Source of the DNA: an uncultured Prevotellaceae bacterium
GTDB lineage: Bacteria > Bacteroidota > Bacteroidia > Bacteroidales > Bacteroidaceae
Assembly: GCA_900313615.1 (NCBI GenBank)
Contig: OMRP01000001.1
Location: 124,001-188,000, forward strand
Reading direction: 5' to 3'
Length of the DNA stretch: 64,000 bases
This document shows, piece by piece, positions 33,421 to 41,044 of this stretch. Each line of letters opens with the position of its first letter. Positions within the stretch are counted from its first letter, which is position 1. Under the pieces are notes generated by a model. It searched no databases. It had not been told where the DNA came from and saw nothing but the letters and a program-made list of their open reading frames with translations. A program made the position numbers and the translations under genes.

Positions 33421-34231
33421 GCCGTGCGTGCCACAACTGCTTCGATATGATATGCCCGACGGAGTGGTGGCTTTCAGTACCACTCGCCAGGGCGGGGTAG
33501 GTGAGGGGAAGTATGGTACATTCAACGTCAACGACTATTGTGGTGACCGTCCTGAAGCGATAAATGCCAACAAAACGGCATTGTGTAAGGAATTGGGTAT
33601 CCCTGTGCGGCATCTTCTGTTTCCCCACCAGACACATGGCACTGAAATACGCCAGATTGACGAAACCTTCCTCAGTATGTCCAAAGAAGAACAGACCGTG
33701 GCCCTAGATGGGGTTGATGCGCTTGTCACCGATTTAGTTGGCATCTGTGTGGGCGTCTCGACGGCCGATTGCATACCCGTGTTGCTCTACGATCCCATAC
33801 ATCAAGCGGTGGCGGCTATCCATGCGGGTTGGCGAGGAACAGTGGCCCGCATTGTGGAGAAGACCGTGCACTATATGAGGGAGACGGTACATACCCATCC
33901 CCATGACCTATACGCCATTATCGGTCCAGGCATCTCCCTGACTCGCTTCGAGGTGGGTGATGAGGTGTATGAGCAATTCGAGACGGCGGGTTTCAATATG
34001 GCTGACATTGCTCGCCGGCAAGAAAAATGGCACATTGATCTCCCGTCGTGCAATGCTATGCAACTGCAAAATTGCGGGGTGAGTGCCGTGAACATACACG
34101 ACTGTGGCATTTGCACTTACGACCAAGTGGAGCGCTTCTTTTCCGCCCGCAGGTTGGGGATACATTCAGGACGGATTCTCACAGCTATCATGATGCCAGA
34201 CAAATCGCTCGGAGAACGGATGCAGAATTAG
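33383..34231 (+). CDS. Laccase-domain protein, purine nucleoside phosphorylase/YfiH family
   Basis: A cytosolic protein of up to 282 residues. Members of this family bind zinc or copper and act on purine nucleosides (adenosine phosphorylase/deaminase), and were long called polyphenol oxidases. The motifs are [29 protein letters not shown] (metal-binding Cys) and [11 protein letters not shown] (metal-binding His), plus [14 protein letters not shown] near the end. The frame opens at 33383 inside obgE; ATGs at 33398, 33401 and 33404 give a shorter overlap and are equally plausible. Its place behind HPRT-AdK fits purine salvage. Confidence 0.87.
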   Translation: MNTKKMMMSCHDEPCVPQLLRYDMPDGVVAFSTTRQGGVGEGKYGTFNVNDYCGDRPEAINANKTALCKELGIPVRHLLFPHQTHGTEIRQIDETFLSMSKEEQTVALDGVDALVTDLVGICVGVSTADCIPVLLYDPIHQAVAAIHAGWRGTVARIVEKTVHYMRETVHTHPHDLYAIIGPGISLTRFEVGDEVYEQFETAGFNMADIARRQEKWHIDLPSCNAMQLQNCGVSAVNIHDCGICTYDQVERFFSARRLGIHSGRILTAIMMPDKSLGERMQN

Positions 34232-34263
34232 GACTTTTGGCAGCAAGAATAGGGTTTTCCCCC

Positions 34264-34294
34264 TTGACTTGTTATCCTGGAAATACTATCTTTG
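34264..34294 (+). promoter_or_regulatory. Promoter of the repeat protein
   Basis: TTG at 34264-34266, a 20-base spacer, then TATCTTTG at 34287-34294, 42 bases before ATG 34337. Confidence 0.65.
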
Positions 34295-34336
34295 CACATG
34301 AATGAAGACTCATTGTAATACTTAAAACATAACGCT

Positions 34337-34753
34337 ATGAAACGTAATATTTTATGCCTTATTTCTTTGTTGGCTCTCCTGTTTGTCGCAGTGCCTAAGG
34401 CACAAGCACAGGACTTACGTAATTCGTCGGGTTCATACATCGGACGCATCGAGAGTGGTGGACGGGTGTACAATAGTTCTGGATCCTACTCTGGACGCTT
34501 TGATGGCGACCGAATTTACAACAGTTCAGGTTCGTACATCGGTCGCATAGATGGTGGTCGTGTATACAATAGTTCGGGTTCATACATCGGACGCATCGAG
34601 AGCGGCGGTCGTGTGTACAACAGTTCTGGTTCATACATCGGACGCATCGAGAGCGGTGGCCGAATCTACAACGGTTCGGGTTCGTATATTGGAGAAGCGC
34701 GAGGCGTGAGACCTGATTGGGCCGCAGCCTATTTCTTCTTCTTCAGATTCTGA
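34337..34753 (+). CDS. Secreted tandem-repeat protein (NSSGSYIGRIESGGRVY units)
   Basis: A 138-residue exported protein. The signal peptide MKRNILCLISLLALLFVAVP is cut near AQAQ. The mature part is six near-identical repeats of 16-17 residues, NSSGSYIGRI(E/D)(S)GGRVY, encoded by 48-51-base DNA repeats, then VRPDWAAAYFFFFRF. This pattern resembles the bacterial beta-flower repeat proteins, in which each repeat forms a short beta hairpin; the assignment is by resemblance only. The C-terminal aromatic run ending in Phe is striking and could be a membrane- or Bam-contacting end. Confidence 0.75.
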   Translation: MKRNILCLISLLALLFVAVPKAQAQDLRNSSGSYIGRIESGGRVYNSSGSYSGRFDGDRIYNSSGSYIGRIDGGRVYNSSGSYIGRIESGGRVYNSSGSYIGRIESGGRIYNGSGSYIGEARGVRPDWAAAYFFFFRF

Positions 34754-34754
34754 G

Positions 34755-34799
34755 GTACCCTCACTTCTCACCTCTAAATTCTAAATCTTCAACCCTTAA
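34755..34799. repeat. Low-complexity intergenic repeat (ctcacttctcacctctaaattc type)
   Basis: A short gap filled with ctcac/ttctcac and aaattctaaatc words, as in other gaps of the window. No promoter is seen. Confidence 0.5.
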
Positions 34800-34801
34800 C
34801 A

Positions 34802-35710
34802 ATGAAAACCATACAGAATTTCAAAGAGTTAATTGAACATTTGGCAGACCTAGGCCAAAGAAAAAAGGTGGCCGTGGTATGTGCCGCCGACGAATCTACA
34901 CAAGGTGCAGTACTCAAGGCCTTGCAGGCTGGTATTATCGATGCCGTTTTCGTGGGATGCCGACAGGAGGTGGAGGCAAATAGTGCGATAATGGAACACA
35001 AGGACCATATCACGATTATTGATGCCGACGATCCTGACGACGCGGCGGGTAAGGCTGTGAGACTGGTAAGAGAGGGTGGGGCAGATGTGCTCATGAAAGG
35101 TCTCATTAATACCGATAACCTGCTCCGTGCCGTTCTCAACAAGGAATGGGGTATATTGCCGAAAGGTAGAGTGCTTACCCATGTCACTGTGGCCGAAGTG
35201 CCCAACTATCCCAGACTGCTCTTCTTCACCGACCCTGCGGTCATTCCCTATCCAACGCAAGAGCAACGCGTGGAGCAACTGAAATACACCACCCATATCT
35301 GCCGCTCTTTCGGTATCGAACAACCCAAAGTGGCGCTCATCAACTGCTCGGAAAAGGTGAGCGAGAAAGCTTTTCCTTTCACCGTCGGCTACAAAGATAT
35401 CATTGAGGATGCTGAAAAAGGTCTCTATGGTCCCTGCATCGTTGACGGACCGCTCGACCTAAAGACGTCGCTCGACCGTCATGCGTTGGAGAAAAAAGGA
35501 CTTCATTCTCCGCTGAATGGTGAAGCCGATGTGCTAATTTTCCCCGACATTCAGGCAGGAAACGTGTTCTACAAGACCATCACGCTCTTTGCCGGAGCTA
35601 ACACAGCGGGTATGTTACAAGGGGCAAAGGCTCCCGTGGTATTGGCATCACGAGGTGACAGCATTCAGTCGAAATTCTATTCACTGGCAGCCGCCGCGAT
35701 AATTGGGTGA
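34802..35710 (+). CDS. ptb: Phosphate butyryltransferase (phosphotransbutyrylase family)
   Basis: A 302-residue cytosolic enzyme of the PTA_PTB family that exchanges CoA for phosphate on short acyl groups. Signatures are VVCAADESTQGAVLKAL, ADVLMKGLINTDNLLRAVL (the conserved KG..T block) and the C-terminal VLIFPDIQAGNVFYKTI with APVVLASRGDS. Butyryl- rather than acetyl-specificity follows from overall resemblance and size, not proof. The usual partner butyrate kinase is not adjacent; a MaoC hydratase is next. Confidence 0.85.
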   Translation: MKTIQNFKELIEHLADLGQRKKVAVVCAADESTQGAVLKALQAGIIDAVFVGCRQEVEANSAIMEHKDHITIIDADDPDDAAGKAVRLVREGGADVLMKGLINTDNLLRAVLNKEWGILPKGRVLTHVTVAEVPNYPRLLFFTDPAVIPYPTQEQRVEQLKYTTHICRSFGIEQPKVALINCSEKVSEKAFPFTVGYKDIIEDAEKGLYGPCIVDGPLDLKTSLDRHALEKKGLHSPLNGEADVLIFPDIQAGNVFYKTITLFAGANTAGMLQGAKAPVVLASRGDSIQSKFYSLAAAAIIG

Positions 35711-35744
35711 TGTTCACCCTATCTCTCCCAAAGGGATGGTGCAC

Positions 35745-35816
35745 ACCTCAAAAGCTCACAAACTCATAAACTTACAAACTTATAACTCATAAACTCACAA
35801 ACTTATAAACTCAATA
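35745..35816. repeat. Low-complexity intergenic repeat (cacaaactcataaactta type)
   Basis: About 70 bases of near-tandem acaaactcataaactt words, running up to the next start codon. It probably serves as the leader of the MaoC gene. Confidence 0.65.
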
Positions 35817-36281
35817 ATGTCAAAACTTGTCGTTAATTCCTACGAGGAATTTGCATCGCATCTTGGTGAACAGTTGGGATGCTCGGAATGGTTGCTGGTA
35901 GACCAGGAGCGTATCAATCTCTTCGCTGATGCCACACTTGATCACCAATGGATTCACGTGGATGTGGAACGGGCACAGAAAGAAAGTCAATATAAAAGTA
36001 CCATTGCCCATGGTTATCTCACGCTGTCGCTTCTGCCCTATATGTGGGACCAGATTATCGAAGTGAACAACATCAAAATGCTGGTCAACTATGGCATGGA
36101 CAAGATGCGCTTCGGACAACCAGTCGTCACGGGAAGTAGGGTGCGTCTGGTCACCACGCTTCACAATATAGCTAACCTGCGTGGCATTTGCAAGGCGGAG
36201 ATTGCCTTCAAAATAGAAATCGAGGGCCAGCGCAAGCCAGCCCTAGAAGGTATTGCCTCGTTCCTGTATTATTTTAATTAA
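35817..36281 (+). CDS. MaoC-family enoyl-CoA hydratase
   Basis: A 154-residue hot-dog-fold protein. The R-hydratase motif is present: DATLDHQWIHVDVERA (catalytic Asp and His in a D-x(4)-H arrangement), followed by STIAHGYLTLSLLP. It hydrates trans-2-enoyl-CoA to (R)-3-hydroxyacyl-CoA in the cytosol. It sits downstream of ptb and may act in the same short-chain acyl-CoA pathway, which is inference. It ends at a strong terminator. Confidence 0.88.
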   Translation: MSKLVVNSYEEFASHLGEQLGCSEWLLVDQERINLFADATLDHQWIHVDVERAQKESQYKSTIAHGYLTLSLLPYMWDQIIEVNNIKMLVNYGMDKMRFGQPVVTGSRVRLVTTLHNIANLRGICKAEIAFKIEIEGQRKPALEGIASFLYYFN

Positions 36282-36292
36282 GTCGATAGGTG

Positions 36293-36331
36293 ATGGGGTT
36301 ATGGGGTACGCCTCATAACCCCATTTTTTTA
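36293..36331 (+). terminator. Intrinsic terminator after the MaoC gene
   Basis: atggggttatg (36293-36303) pairs with cataaccccat (36314-36324), extended by GGG/CCT to a TACG loop, followed by a run of T. Just after it a 15-base unit, tttttatatgtcaca, is repeated in tandem (36326-36355). Confidence 0.87.
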
Positions 36332-36502
36332 TATGTCACATTTTTATATGTCACATTCGCCTCGTTCCATTTGTTCTTGTACCCACGACCTATCAGCAGT
36401 GCGGCAAAAACTGTAAAGAACACTCATTTTTACATTTCTCTCTTTTTTTTCGATGATGCTGCAAAATAAAGAAAAAAACAGCATATTGTCGTTTTTTTTA
36501 TT

Positions 36503-36510
36503 TAAATTTG
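36503..36510 (+). promoter_or_regulatory. -7 box of the deoxynucleoside kinase operon
   Basis: TAAATTTG, 20 bases before ATG 36530. The -33 element is poor. Confidence 0.45.
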
Positions 36511-36529
36511 CAAACCAAAGTATGTAGAA

Positions 36530-37153
36530 ATGCACATCGTCGTAGCAGGTAATATGGGAAGTGGTAAGACCACGCTCACCAACAAGTTGGCGAGCCATTA
36601 CGGATGGACTCCACAGTTTGAGGCGGTGGACTACAATCCTTATCTTGACGATTATTATGGCGACCTGCCACGATGGGCTTTTAACTTGGAAGTGTATTTC
36701 CTGAAACAACGTTTCCGCGATTTGCTGGAAATAACACGGTCAGACAATGATATCATTCAGGACCGTAGCATCTTTGAGGGCGTTTATGTCTTTGCCGCTA
36801 ATAATTATGCAATGGGCAATCTTTCTGAACGTGACTTCGAGACATATATGGAACTGTTTGAGTCGATGATGTCGGTGGTGAGATATCCAAAGCTGATGAT
36901 TTACTTGCGGGCATCGGTGCCACATCTCGTTCAGAACATCCAAAAACGCGGCCGTGAATATGAACAGGCCATCCAACTGGAATACCTTACCAACCTGAAC
37001 AATCGTTACGAAGATTTCATCCTCAATAAATACAAAGGACAGGTGCTCACCATCGAGGTTGATGAACTTGACTTTGAGCATAACCCGAGAGACTTCGCTT
37101 TCATCACTGACCGCATCGACGCCAACCTCTTCGGATTGTTCACCGAGAGGTGA
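36530..37153 (+). CDS. Deoxynucleoside kinase (first of a tandem pair)
   Basis: A 207-residue kinase that phosphorylates deoxynucleosides for dNTP salvage. It shows the P-loop GNMGSGKTTL, the substrate-site segment around QFEAVDYNPYL, the IIQDRSIFEG block (DRS motif) near residue 80 and a LID-region KRGREYEQAI. It is the dCK/dGK-type family. A paralogue follows 87 bases on. In lactobacilli such tandem kinases form a dAK/dGK heterodimer; by analogy, these two may pair. Confidence 0.88.
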   Translation: MHIVVAGNMGSGKTTLTNKLASHYGWTPQFEAVDYNPYLDDYYGDLPRWAFNLEVYFLKQRFRDLLEITRSDNDIIQDRSIFEGVYVFAANNYAMGNLSERDFETYMELFESMMSVVRYPKLMIYLRASVPHLVQNIQKRGREYEQAIQLEYLTNLNNRYEDFILNKYKGQVLTIEVDELDFEHNPRDFAFITDRIDANLFGLFTER

Positions 37154-37159
37154 GGGGCA

Positions 37160-37238
37160 TGCCAACTCCTACATTCCCAAACCCCTCCCAAGCTCAATAC
37201 TCCCAAACTCAATAACTCAAAACCTCACAAACTATATA
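37160..37238. repeat. Low-complexity intergenic repeat (cccaaactcaataactc type)
   Basis: The gap between the two kinase genes consists of caaactcaataactc-like words. It is the same family as at 35745. Confidence 0.6.
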
Positions 37239-37240
37239 CA

Positions 37241-37873
37241 ATGCACATAGCAGTAGCCGGAAACATAGGCAGTGGCAAGACCACGCTTACCAAAATGCTC
37301 GCCCGCAGATATGGGTGGACACCCCGTTTTGAACCCGTCGATAACAATCCTTATCTGTCGGATTTTTACGCCGACATGTCGCGCTGGTCGTTCAACCTGC
37401 AGATTTATTTTCTCAACAAGCGTTTCCGCGAGGTGGTGGAGATTTCCAAGTCGAAGGACTATATCATCCAGGACCGTACCATCTTCGAGGATGCCAAGAT
37501 ATTTGCGCCCAACCTGCATGACGGCGGATTTATGAGCGACCGTGATTTCGACAACTATACCGATCTTTTCGATTTGATGATGTCGCTGGTCAAACTACCC
37601 GACCTCATGATTTATATCCGTTCGTCGGTGCCCAACCTCGTGGCACAGATTGCCAAGCGTGGAAGGGAATACGAACAGTCCATCCGCATCGATTACTTGG
37701 AAGGATTGAACAAACGCTATGAGGAGTGGATAGAAACCTTCAAGGGCAACCTGATTATTGTGGATGGTGACCATGTGAAGTTCGAGGCCAGCCTGGCGGA
37801 CTTCCAGACCATTACTGACCAGATAGACTCACGTCTGTATGGTCTCTTCCCCATGGAGGAAACGGACAAATGA
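37241..37873 (+). CDS. Deoxynucleoside kinase (second of a tandem pair)
   Basis: A 210-residue paralogue of the preceding gene with the same motifs (GNIGSGKTTLTKML, RFEPVDNNPYL, IIQDRTIFED, KRGREYEQSI). The DRS motif of the first copy is DRT here, and the specificity-side residues differ, so the two probably prefer different bases. The stop overlaps the HAD gene start (ATGA). Together the three genes form a nucleotide-salvage operon. Confidence 0.88.
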   Translation: MHIAVAGNIGSGKTTLTKMLARRYGWTPRFEPVDNNPYLSDFYADMSRWSFNLQIYFLNKRFREVVEISKSKDYIIQDRTIFEDAKIFAPNLHDGGFMSDRDFDNYTDLFDLMMSLVKLPDLMIYIRSSVPNLVAQIAKRGREYEQSIRIDYLEGLNKRYEEWIETFKGNLIIVDGDHVKFEASLADFQTITDQIDSRLYGLFPMEETDK

Positions 37874-38586
37874 ATCAGCCAATGGATATCAGCGGGGTGA
37901 AAGTATTGGCTTTCGATGCCGACGACACGTTATGGGACTGCCAAGGGCATTTTGAAGAGGCTACCGACCGATATTGTGAGATATTGTCTCCCTTTGCCGA
38001 TGTGGAGACGGTCAGGGCTTCGCTTTTCCAGACCGAGACGAAGAACATGCCCGACCTGGGTTTCGGTACAAAGGCTTTCACCCTCTCCTTGGTGGAGAAT
38101 GCCGTTAAGGTGTCGAAGGGCAAGGTGCCTGCTGAAGATATAGGACGTATTCTTGAATTAGGACGGGGACTACTCCACCTACCGGCTACACCGCTTGATG
38201 GGGTGGAGGAGACGTTGCGGTATATCGAGGGTTTACATCGCTTTGATATGGTGTTGTTCACGAAAGGTGAACTGCTTGACCAGGAGAGCAAACTTTCTCG
38301 CTCTGGTTTGGCTCATTTCTTCTCGCGCACGGTTATCGTCAGCGACAAGACGACGGACGAATACCGTAACTTATGCCGTGACTGTGGATGCCAGCCCCAG
38401 GAACTGTTGATGGTGGGCAACTCATTTAAAAGTGATATCCGACCAGTGCTTGAAATAGGGGGCTATGCCGTGCATATTCCGTTCCACGTGACATGGGAGC
38501 TAGAACATGCGCCCACTTTCGGCCACGAACGATTGGCTGAATTGGAACATATCACGCAATTAGTGAATTTGTTGGGTGGCGTATGA
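37870..38586 (+). CDS. HAD-family phosphatase, YjjG-like nucleotidase
   Basis: A 238-residue HAD hydrolase. Motif I is FDADDTLWDC (nucleophile Asp), motif II lies in MVLFTKGE, and motif IV is LLMVGNSFKSDIRP. The alpha-helical cap resembles the YjjG/nucleotidase-like subgroup, which dephosphorylates pyrimidine nucleotides. Overlap with the deoxynucleoside kinase gene supports a role in nucleotide turnover. Confidence 0.82.
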   Translation: MNQPMDISGVKVLAFDADDTLWDCQGHFEEATDRYCEILSPFADVETVRASLFQTETKNMPDLGFGTKAFTLSLVENAVKVSKGKVPAEDIGRILELGRGLLHLPATPLDGVEETLRYIEGLHRFDMVLFTKGELLDQESKLSRSGLAHFFSRTVIVSDKTTDEYRNLCRDCGCQPQELLMVGNSFKSDIRPVLEIGGYAVHIPFHVTWELEHAPTFGHERLAELEHITQLVNLLGGV

Positions 38587-38877
38587 TGAGTGATAAATGA
38601 CCATGTGTGTCAATGTTTAAACTTAGTTTTTCATAATACCCTGTTATATAGATTATTACGTTTTTTTAGTGTGTCAATGAGCAAGAGAGGGTTCATTAGG
38701 TTGTCTGAATTACTATTTTTGCAAAGGAAAGGGGAAGCAACAAATCAATTCCTTTGTCCACTTGAAATAGCTGGAAAGTTCACAAAGAATATGAAATAAC
38801 AATTTTGTAAAAGAAATCCTTCTGTTCGTTGTGGTACAGATGATTTTGGTAAATAATTATGGATAATCCCATATTTA
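38587..38877. other. AT-rich gap without a convincing gene
   Basis: The region between the HAD gene and the promoter of the DUF3857 pair. A 69-codon frame (38590-38799) is AT-driven and has no recognisable features. An isolated TATTTTTG (38714-38721) lacks a -33 element. The word gtgtgtcaatg occurs twice, near 38605 and 38672. I see nothing else. Confidence 0.4.
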
Positions 38878-38909
38878 TTTGGAACTAAGTAATTCTTTTC
38901 ATATATTTG
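38878..38909 (+). promoter_or_regulatory. Promoter of the DUF3857 gene pair
   Basis: TTTG at 38878-38881, a 20-base spacer, then TATATTTG at 38902-38909, with about 120 bases of leader to ATG 39037. Confidence 0.7.
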
Positions 38910-39036
38910 TTGCCAAATACAATGATAAGTTCGTCCTAATAATATCAGGGTATGGTCCTCTTTCCTCCTACACCAAGCGGATTACTTCCCTCGACAGATA
39001 CTACATAAACAATCATATTATTAATACCGATCAAAG

Positions 39037-41031
39037 ATGAATGCTATGAGATTAATTATGGTTTGGGCATGTTTTTGCCTTTCTATCGTTCCCATTATGG
39101 GCCAGGAAATGGAGCCAAACCTGAAGTTTGGAAAACCTACCAATCAGGAGTTGGCGATGACAGTGTATGAACCAGACCCAGATGCTTCTGCAGTGGTGCT
39201 CTGCTCCTTAACGCAAACATACTATGAAGTGCGTAACAATAGTTTCAAGGTGATTACCGATGTAAAGACTCGTATTAAAATCCTTAAGGAAGAGGGATTG
39301 GACAATGCCAACATCACCGTTCCATACGAAGAGAGGGAATCAGGAACACGTATGAAAGAGGTGATTACTGGTGTCAAGGCCACCGCTTACAACATGGAAA
39401 ACGGGGAGGTGACCAAGTCGAAGATGACCAACGACATGGTCTTCCGCGAGAAATATAGCAAAGATATCAAACTGTTGAAGTTTACCGTGCCGCAAACCAA
39501 AGTGGGAACGGTCATCGAATACCTGTATACGAAAGAGAGCGATTTTTACTATAGTATCGATACCTGGTATGCCCAGCGTTCCATCCCCGTGGTGTATGCA
39601 TCTTATAAACTGGTCATCCCCGAATATTTTAAATTCAACGTGGCAGAGACGGGAGCCAATCCCACGGAGCGGAAAATAGAAAGTGGAGCCATCAACTTCA
39701 ATGTGTCTGGTTCGCTGTTGCATTGCTCTTCCGATGAATACCATTTCATAGCCCGTAATTTACCGGCTCTCAAGTCGGACAAATTCGTATGGAACGCTTC
39801 CGATTTCAGCAATAAAGTGGAGGCGGAATTTCGCAGTTTTGAAGTTCCCGGGTTGTTTTACGAAAACTACACGGCGTCATGGAGCGACATCGACAAACAG
39901 TTGATGAGTGACAGCGAATTCGGTGGCTGTTGCAAACGCAGCAACCCGCTCAAGCAGGAGATGCAGGCTGCCGGTATCGCGTCGATGGGCGATGTGAGGG
40001 AGAAGGTGGCGGCATCATTTGCGCTGTTGCGGCAGAAGTTGCCGTGGAACGGCAAATATGCTTTCTGGGGAAAGTCAGCCTCACAGGTGCTCAAAGAGGG
40101 AACGGCCAACAATGCAGATTTCAATTTCATCTTGATCAATATGCTGTCAGATATAGGGGTGACAGCCTATCCCGTGGTGTTGAGCACCCGCGATCACGGA
40201 CGTATACCCTTTAGCCATCCCACCATCAAGAACCTGAACACCTTCGTTGTGGGAGTGTTGGAAAACGACTCAACCATGTCTTTCATCGACGCGTCGGCGG
40301 AACAGGGGTATATCAACGTACTGCCCCCAAAACTGTTGGTCGAACAGGCTCGGGTGGTTATTCCCAAGAGCGAAGGTTTCTGGGTGAATCTTCAGGAGAT
40401 GCCAAGAGCGGAAACCACCATTCGGGCCATGGTGAAACTGTCGTCCGATGGCTCGTTCGAGGGAAATGCGAAAATCAAATACGAGCGTTTGGCGGCGTTG
40501 ATGATGCGTGAGGAATACCGCGATGCAGCTGACAGCAGTGCTTATGTAAGCGAATTGGGAAAAACAGTGGGAGCTCAGGTCGACGGTTATTCGCAAACAG
40601 GAAGAGACCAGTTTACGCCTCTTGTGGAGGAGACCATCACCTTCAGTGGCAAAGCCGATGCCACAGCCGACCATATCTATGTCAACCCCTTCCTGTTCCG
40701 ACCGCTGAAGGAAGCCCTCTTCAAGGCCGAAAAGCGCAACCTGCCTGTGGAATTTCCCTACAAGCAACAGGTAACCGTCAATTTGCTGTTCCAATTGCCC
40801 GAAGGCTATGCCGTGGAAGAGATGCCCCAGGGCACATCGATGACGACAAAAGATGGGGGACTGTCCTATACAGTAAGGATGAACCCTTCGCCTCAGATCG
40901 TGGCAGTGAAGTTTACGTTTACCATCGACAACCTGCTCTATTCTCAACTCGACTATTCCAATATAAAGACGTTCTTCGAGAACATGGCAGCCACATTCTC
41001 CGAAATGCTGGTGTTGAAGAAGAACGGATAA
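39037..41031 (+). CDS. Exported DUF3857/transglutaminase-like protein, probable pseudoenzyme
   Basis: A 664-residue secreted protein; the signal peptide (LIMVWACFCLSIVPIMG) is cut near QEM. The N-terminal DUF3857 beta domain runs to about residue 270, followed by a transglutaminase-like region and a C-terminal beta domain. Where active relatives have the catalytic GDCKD-like block, this protein has GTANNADFNFILINML (about residue 355), without Cys, and the following His position reads LNTFVVGV. It therefore appears catalytically dead. It lies 13 bases upstream of a paralogue that keeps the active-site residues. Role unknown; probably periplasmic or outer-membrane associated. Confidence 0.8.
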   Translation: MNAMRLIMVWACFCLSIVPIMGQEMEPNLKFGKPTNQELAMTVYEPDPDASAVVLCSLTQTYYEVRNNSFKVITDVKTRIKILKEEGLDNANITVPYEERESGTRMKEVITGVKATAYNMENGEVTKSKMTNDMVFREKYSKDIKLLKFTVPQTKVGTVIEYLYTKESDFYYSIDTWYAQRSIPVVYASYKLVIPEYFKFNVAETGANPTERKIESGAINFNVSGSLLHCSSDEYHFIARNLPALKSDKFVWNASDFSNKVEAEFRSFEVPGLFYENYTASWSDIDKQLMSDSEFGGCCKRSNPLKQEMQAAGIASMGDVREKVAASFALLRQKLPWNGKYAFWGKSASQVLKEGTANNADFNFILINMLSDIGVTAYPVVLSTRDHGRIPFSHPTIKNLNTFVVGVLENDSTMSFIDASAEQGYINVLPPKLLVEQARVVIPKSEGFWVNLQEMPRAETTIRAMVKLSSDGSFEGNAKIKYERLAALMMREEYRDAADSSAYVSELGKTVGAQVDGYSQTGRDQFTPLVEETITFSGKADATADHIYVNPFLFRPLKEALFKAEKRNLPVEFPYKQQVTVNLLFQLPEGYAVEEMPQGTSMTTKDGGLSYTVRMNPSPQIVAVKFTFTIDNLLYSQLDYSNIKTFFENMAATFSEMLVLKKNG

Positions 41032-41044
41032 TCAAGATAGAGAT

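Noticed and set aside
38590..38799. 69-codon frame in the AT-rich gap
   Set aside because: It has no domain, no promoter at the right distance and an ordinary AT-rich composition.
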